In this document: one piece after another, positions 58,766-64,000 of the stretch
How the letters are laid out: each line of letters opens with the position of its first letter
Numbering within the stretch: the stretch's first letter is position 1
NCBI RefSeq assembly: GCF_018991925.1
Contig: NW_024722158.1
Coordinates: 9,552,420 to 9,616,419, forward strand
Origin: Homarus americanus
Lineage: Eukaryota; Arthropoda; Malacostraca; Decapoda; Nephropidae
Length of the DNA stretch: 64,000 bases
Direction: 5' to 3'
Program-made: the position numbers and the translations under genes
The notes under the pieces: generated by a model
Database searches by the model: none
Seen by the model: only the letters and a program-made list of their open reading frames with translations
Told to the model about the DNA's origin: nothing

Positions 58766-60000
58766 GAGACACTTCTGCCTATCTTACCACCACTAGTCAC
58801 ACTTCTGCCACCATCTTACCACCACTAGTCACACTTCTGCCACCATCTTACCACCACTAGTCACACTTCTGCCACCATCTTACCACCACTAGTCACACTT
58901 CTGCCACCATCTTACCCACCACTAGTCACACTTGCCTTCATCTTCACCACTAGTCACACTTCTGCCACCATCATACCACCACTAGTCACACTTCTGCCAC
59001 CATCTTACCACCACTAGTGACACTTGCGCCACCATCTTACCACCACTAGTCCTTCTGCACCATCTTTCCCTAGTCACACTTCTGCCACCATCTTGCCACC
59101 ACTAGTCACACTGCCAACATCATACCACCACCACTAGTCACACTTCTGCCTGTTACCACCACTAGTCACTTCTGCCACCATCTTATCACCATTAGAACAC
59201 TTTACCTGCCAACTCTTACCACCACTAGTCACACTTCTGCCAACATCATACCACCACTAGTACTTACACTTACCATGTTACCACCACTGGTCACTTGCCA
59301 CCATCTTATCACCATTAGCGACACTTCTGCCACCACCGCTACTAGTCACACTCCTGCCACCATCTTACCACCACTAGTCACACTTCTGCCACCATCTTAC
59401 ACCACTTGTCACACTTCTGCCAACATTATACCACCACTAGTCACACTTCTGCCACATCTTACCACCACTAGTCACACTCTGCCACCATCTTATCACCATT
59501 AGAGACACTTCTGCCAACATCATACCACCACTGGTCACACTTCTGCCTCTATCTTCCACCATTAGAACACTTCTGCCAACATCATATCACCATTAGAACA
59601 CTTCGCCACCATCTTAACACCACTAGTCACACTTATGCCAACATCACCACCACACTAGTCACACTTCGCGCCATCTTATCACCATTGAACACTTCTGCCA
59701 CCATCTCTACTGATCACACTTCTCATCCACTAGTGCCACCATCTTACCACCACTAGTCACGCTTCCACCATCACACTTCTGCCACCATCTTTACTTACTA
59801 GTCACGCTTCTGCCACCATCTTAACACCACTAGTCACTTCTTATCCATACCCACCACTAGTCACACTTCTGCCACCATCTTGCACACTAGTCACACTTCT
59901 GCCACCACTAATCACACTTCTGCCACCATCTTGCCACCACTAGTCACACTTCTGCCATCTTAACACCACCTAGTCACACTTCTGCCATTATCTTACCCCC
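58766..60000. repeat. 32-bp minisatellite, right part
   Basis: The same unit as 53405-54549 (CACACTTCTGCCACCATCTT then ACCACCACTAGT) but more irregular, with many units shortened or joined. 60001-60107 is unique DNA. Confidence 0.93.
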
Positions 60001-60107
60001 AGTGACACCGTTTGCGGCTCACTACTGTAGTATCTTGTTGTTCTTCCTTTAAGACATCATAGTGTTTTGTTCCTATTAAGACTAGATTAGTCTCATTCTG
60101 CTCCCCC

Positions 60108-61040
60108 TCATCTACTCCTTGTTCCTACTCCCAGGCCAACTCCATCCTGTTTTACTCCCATATGCATCCTACTCCTTGTTCCTACTCCTTAAGAGGCATC
60201 CTACTCTGTTCTCTACTCCCTTAAGAGGCATCCTACTCCTTGTTCCTACTCCCCAAGACCATTCCACTCCTTGTTCTCTCCTTAAGAATCCCTCCTTGTT
60301 CTCTCCTTCCGAGTCTACTCCTTGTTCCTACTCCTCAGAACCATCCTACTCCTTGTTCCTCTCCCCAAGGCATCCTACTCCTTGTTCTCCCCCAAGAGGC
60401 ATCTACTCCTTGTTCCTACTCCCCCAGAACCATTCCACTCCTTGTTCCTACTCCTTAAGAGGCATCCTACTCCTTCTTCCTACTCCACCAAGGCAGCCTA
60501 CTCCTTGTTCCTCTCCCCCAAGGCATCCTACTCTTTGTTCCTCTGAGGCATCTATCTTATTTCTGAGGGCATCTCTCTTTGTTCCTCCCCCAAGAGGCAT
60601 CTCTTTTTCCTACTCCCAGAGGCATCCTACTGTTCTCTGAGGCATCCTACTTTTATTCTACTGAACCATCTCTTGTTTCCTACTCCCCCAAGAACATTCC
60701 ACTCCTTGTTCTACTCCCCTAAGGGCATCCTACTCCTTCTTCCTACTCCCCGAGAGCATCTCTCCTGTTCTCTCCCAAAAGAGCATCCTACTCCTTGTTC
60801 CCTCCTTAAAGGCATCCTACTCCTTCTTCACCTCCCCAAGCATCCTACTCCTTGTTCCTACTCCCAAAGAGCATCCTACTCCTTGTTCCTACTCCCCAAA
60901 ACCATTCCACTCCTTGTTCCTACTCCCTTAAGAGCATCCTACTTTCTTCTACTCCCCCAAGAGCATCCTACTCCTTATTTCTACTCCTTAAAGCATCCTC
61001 TTCTACTACTCCCCAAGAACCATCCTACTCCTCCTTCACT
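60108..61040. repeat. Pyrimidine-rich 33-bp minisatellite
   Basis: The unit is TACTCCTTGTTCCTACTCCC then CCAAGAGGCATCC. About 28 units, many shortened. Leu/Pro/Ser open frames are artefacts. Confidence 0.92.
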
Positions 61041-61082
61041 CTCTTAAAATATCCTTACTCTTTGTTCTTACTTCTCAAAAGG

Positions 61083-61135
61083 CTCTCTCTCTCTCTCTCT
61101 CTCTGTCTTAGTGTCTTTCTCTCTCTATCTCTCTC
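61083..61135. repeat. (CT)n microsatellite, interrupted
   Basis: CT repeats broken by GTCTTAGTGT. 61136-61494 is AT-rich unique DNA with a short (GT)n run at 61378-61391. Confidence 0.88.
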
Positions 61136-61494
61136 TTAGTGTCTTACTGCTTATTCTCCCTCTTTAGTATTCTTACATTATTATGATAATAATAATAAAA
61201 TAATATATATGACATACAATAATTAACACTTTTTATTTTTGATAATTAGGCTCATATATCATTGGCTCCAGAGTATATGTATCATGCCAGTATAAACCTA
61301 GATTAAACCTATTTCTTTCTAATCATCAAATAAGATCTTCCATAGCCTCTACAGTACAAATACATTAATAAACCTTTGTGTGTGTGTGTGTAGTTTGTGT
61401 CTGAATTATATATGCGACTGTTAGCATAATAATGACTGAAAGCTTAAAAATAATGTTTGGAATTTAGCTTAGCGTGCTATTGGTCTTCCATATT

Positions 61495-61792
61495 GTAGGT
61501 TTTGCTAACTAGGTCAAATGTTTAGGTTAGGGTTGACCTTCTTTATTGTGGGTTTTGCTAAAGGGTCAAATGTTTGAGTTAGGTTGGATTGTTTTTTCGA
61601 GGGTTTCAAATGTTGAGGTTAGGTTAGGTTAGGTTGACCTTCCTACTGTGGGTTCTGCTAAAGGGTCAAATGTTTAGTTAGGTTAGGTTAGGTTGACCTT
61701 CTCTGCTGCTTTTTGCTAAGGTTCAAATGTTTAGGTTAGGTTGGGTTAGGTTGATTACTGTGGGTTTTTGCTAGGAGGCCAAATGTTTTGGG
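61495..61792. repeat. About 60-bp tandem repeat containing TTAGG pentamers
   Basis: Five units each contain GGGTTTTGCTAAAGGGTCAA, then ATGTTTAGGTTAGGTT and GACCTTC. The number of GGTTA pentamers varies between units. Confidence 0.85.
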
Positions 61793-61877
61793 TCATAGGT
61801 AAATTGTGTTTCTGTAGTGAATTGTAAATTAATATTGTTTATCTCCGACTACATAATATATTTAATAAAGCCAGAGG

Positions 61878-62514
61878 GATCACCTTTAGATTAACCCTCA
61901 GCTTTATTTCATATTGATTAAACATCGTAACGCTAATCTAACTTAACCTACTTGCCAAATTTAATCTAATCTATTTGAAACAAAACCTAGCCTAACCTAA
62001 TACTAACCTACGTAACCTAATACTGACTACGTAACTAATACTAACCTTACGTGACCTAATACTAACCTTATGTAACCTACTAACCTTACGTAACTAATAC
62101 TAACCTTACGTAACCCTATTATAACATACGTAACCTAATACTAACCTTACGTAACCTAATACTAACCTTACGTAACCTATACTAACCTTGACTGTACTAT
62201 ACATGTAACCTAATACTAACCTTACGTAATACTAACCTTACGTAACCTAATACTAGCCTTACGTAACCTAATCTAACGATAAATTAACCCAATTTAGTCT
62301 AATCTAACCTTAGCTAATAACTATTCTACTATCTCAAATTAAATTAACCAAGTCAAAGCACAACTTAACCGTTACCAATCTAACATTTAACCTAACGTAA
62401 CCTAAACTAATTTAACTTAATACTGTATGTACACCCTAACCCCACAACCCCAGGTAGCGTTAGGGTGGTTAATTATCAGGCGAAACGTACTGGGGGTCTA
62501 ATCTTCAGGTGATC
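61878..62514. mobile_element. Expanded inverted-repeat element (MITE-like), 637 bp
   Basis: Left end GATCACCTTTAGATTAACCC...CAGCTTTATTTCATATTGATTAA, right end GGTGGTTAATTATCAGGCGAAACGTACTGGGGGTCTAATCTTCAGGTGATC (given here as GGTGGTTAATTATCAGGCG and GTCTAATCTTCAGGTGATC). The interior holds a 21-bp tandem array (61985-62270) flanked by CCTAA-like DNA. It is about three times the length of the 202-bp copy, owing to the internal array. Confidence 0.75.
61985..62270. repeat. 21-bp tandem array inside the MITE-like element
   Basis: TAATACTAACCTTACGTAAC plus C repeats about twelve times, with shortened units. It is built on CCTAA-like words. Confidence 0.88.
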
Positions 62515-62647
62515 GGCTTGATTAAAAAAGTTATTTGGAGTTTGAGAATCGCGAGGCCAAGACTGACACGATTCATGATAATTGTCCCAGAATAAAAGTG
62601 ACGGTCATTTGGTAACTGTATGCAGGAAGAAGGAAGGTGAAGGGAAG

Positions 62648-62654
62648 CAAGGAA

Positions 62655-62685
<31 letters not shown>

Positions 62686-62722
62686 GAAGGAAGGAAGGAA
62701 GGAAGGAAGAAGGAAGGAAGGA
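62648..62722. repeat. (GAAA)n(GGAA)n microsatellite
   Basis: A purine-only tract: about eight GAAA units then about nine GGAA/GAAG units. Confidence 0.93.
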
Positions 62723-62904
62723 ACAACCATAACTCTCTCTCCTCTATATAGAGAAGCCACCAACACACAAATCAGGCCAGCGCTTACACTCCACCAAGGA
62801 AGAACTGATGAATATATTTGGATTTCTCGCAGAGTCAAAATTTAAAAACATGGAAATATTTTTCATATAATTCAAAAACCTCGTTGGTCTTCTAAATATA
62901 TACA

Positions 62905-64000
62905 AATTTTTACCTCGTAATATATGATTCAGGAACACATATTAACTAGCTGACTAAAGACGTAATATATGATTCAGAACACACATTAGCTAGCTGACTA
63001 AAGACGTAATTTATGATTCAGGAACACACATTAACAAGCTGACTAAAGACGTAATATATATTCAGAACACACACTAGCTAGCTGACTAAAGACGTATTAT
63101 GATTCAGGAACACACATTAACTAGCTGACTAAAGACAATTATGATTCAGAACACACACACACATTAACTAGCTGACTAAAGACGTAATATATGATTCAGG
63201 AACACACATTAACTAGTTGACTAAAGACGTAATATATGATTCAGGAACACACATTAACTAGCTGACTAAAGACGTAATATATGATTCAGGAACACACATT
63301 AACTAGCTGACTAAAGACGTAATTTATGATTCAGGAACACACATTAACTAGCTGACTAAAGACGTAATATATGATTCTGGAACAAACATTAACTAGCTGA
63401 CTAAAGACGTAATTTATGATTCAGGAACACACATTAACTAGCTGACTAAAGACGTAATATATGATTCAGGAACAAACATTAACAAGCTGACTAAAGACGT
63501 AATATATGATTCTGGAACAAACATTAACAAGCTGACTAAAGACGTAATATATGATTCTGGAACACACATTAACTAGCTGACTAAAGACGAAATATATTAT
63601 TCAGGAACAAACATTAACAAGCTGACTAAAGACGTAATATATGATTCTGGAACACACATTAACTAGCTGACTAAAGACGAAATATATTATTCAGGAACAA
63701 ACATTAACAAGCTGACTAAAGACGTAATATATGATTCTGGAACACACATTAACTAGCTGACTAAAGACGAAATATATTATTCAGGAACAAACATTAACTA
63801 GCTGACTAAAGACGAAATATATTATTCAGGAACAAACATTAACAAGCTGACTAAAGACGTAATATATGATTCTGGAACACATTAACTAGCTGACTAAAGA
63901 CGTAATATATGATTCAGGAACACACATTAACAAGCTGACTAAAGACGTAATATATGATTCTGGAACACACATTAACAAGCTGACTAAAGACGAAATATAT
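62905..64000. repeat. 45-bp minisatellite running off the window
   Basis: The unit is GACGTAATATATGATTCAGG, then AACACACATTAACTAGCTGA and CTAAA. About 24 units are present. Early units (62905-63180) carry deletions, later ones are regular. From 63541 a 90-bp dimer is clear. The array is still intact at base 64000 and must continue. Confidence 0.95.

Overview
This window looks like gene-poor, non-coding DNA from a large arthropod genome. A decapod crustacean is my best guess. This is inference: there are many short stretches of the arthropod-type TTAGG motif, a very heavy load of microsatellites and minisatellites, and tRNA-headed SINEs, LINE 3' fragments, mariner and Tc1 relics mixed together. 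No bacterial or viral gene organisation is present, and I find no intact protein-coding gene, rRNA or true tRNA. Nearly every long open frame lies inside a tandem array whose unit simply lacks stop codons; those frames are not genes.

Layout. 1-6016 is almost continuous tandem repeat (22-bp, CATA, 16-bp, CAA/CAC, 27-bp, GT arrays). 6017-12423 is unassigned DNA with a LINE relic (7455-7630), an ACT array, a young 56-bp array, TTAGG-like DNA and a tRNA-like SINE head. 12424-14277 is a G-rich GT array that could form G-quadruplexes and directly abuts the 3' end of a LINE relic. 15321-15640 holds weak exon and splice-site candidates on both strands. 16408-18957 is a dead minus-strand LINE of the jockey/CR1 type, broken by two plus-strand LINE 3' fragments, one of them bounded by a 13-bp target duplication. 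A SINE and a compound microsatellite follow. 19392-32454 is mostly unassigned, with a MITE, a complete SINE, a tRNA-like head, a Tc1 relic and 20/40-bp arrays. 32455-36840 has CAA arrays split by a LINE-like insertion, a MITE that contains a LINE, and very long CA runs. 39862-45592 is dominated by 16-bp, 48/31-bp and 20-bp arrays. 46934-48475 has a mariner relic and another LINE relic. 48484-51655 is strand-asymmetric purine/pyrimidine DNA. 53405-60000 is one 32-bp minisatellite split by a 4.2-kb LTR element with no reverse transcriptase. 60108-64000 is more arrays and an expanded MITE, ending inside a 45-bp array that runs off the window.

The two most interesting items are these. (1) A non-autonomous LTR retroelement (54550-58765) has LTRs bounded by TGTAATGAG/CTCATTACA, a TATA box, a primer-binding-site-like stretch and a polypurine tract, but no recognisable pol. 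(2) A family of small inverted-repeat elements with GATCACCT...AGGTGATC ends is present in at least four two-ended copies and three degenerate single ends. It carries TTAGG-like DNA inside and so explains part of the telomere-like signal. Mobile elements and arrays are repeatedly linked here: LINE and SINE tails pass into microsatellites, and elements insert into arrays or into each other.
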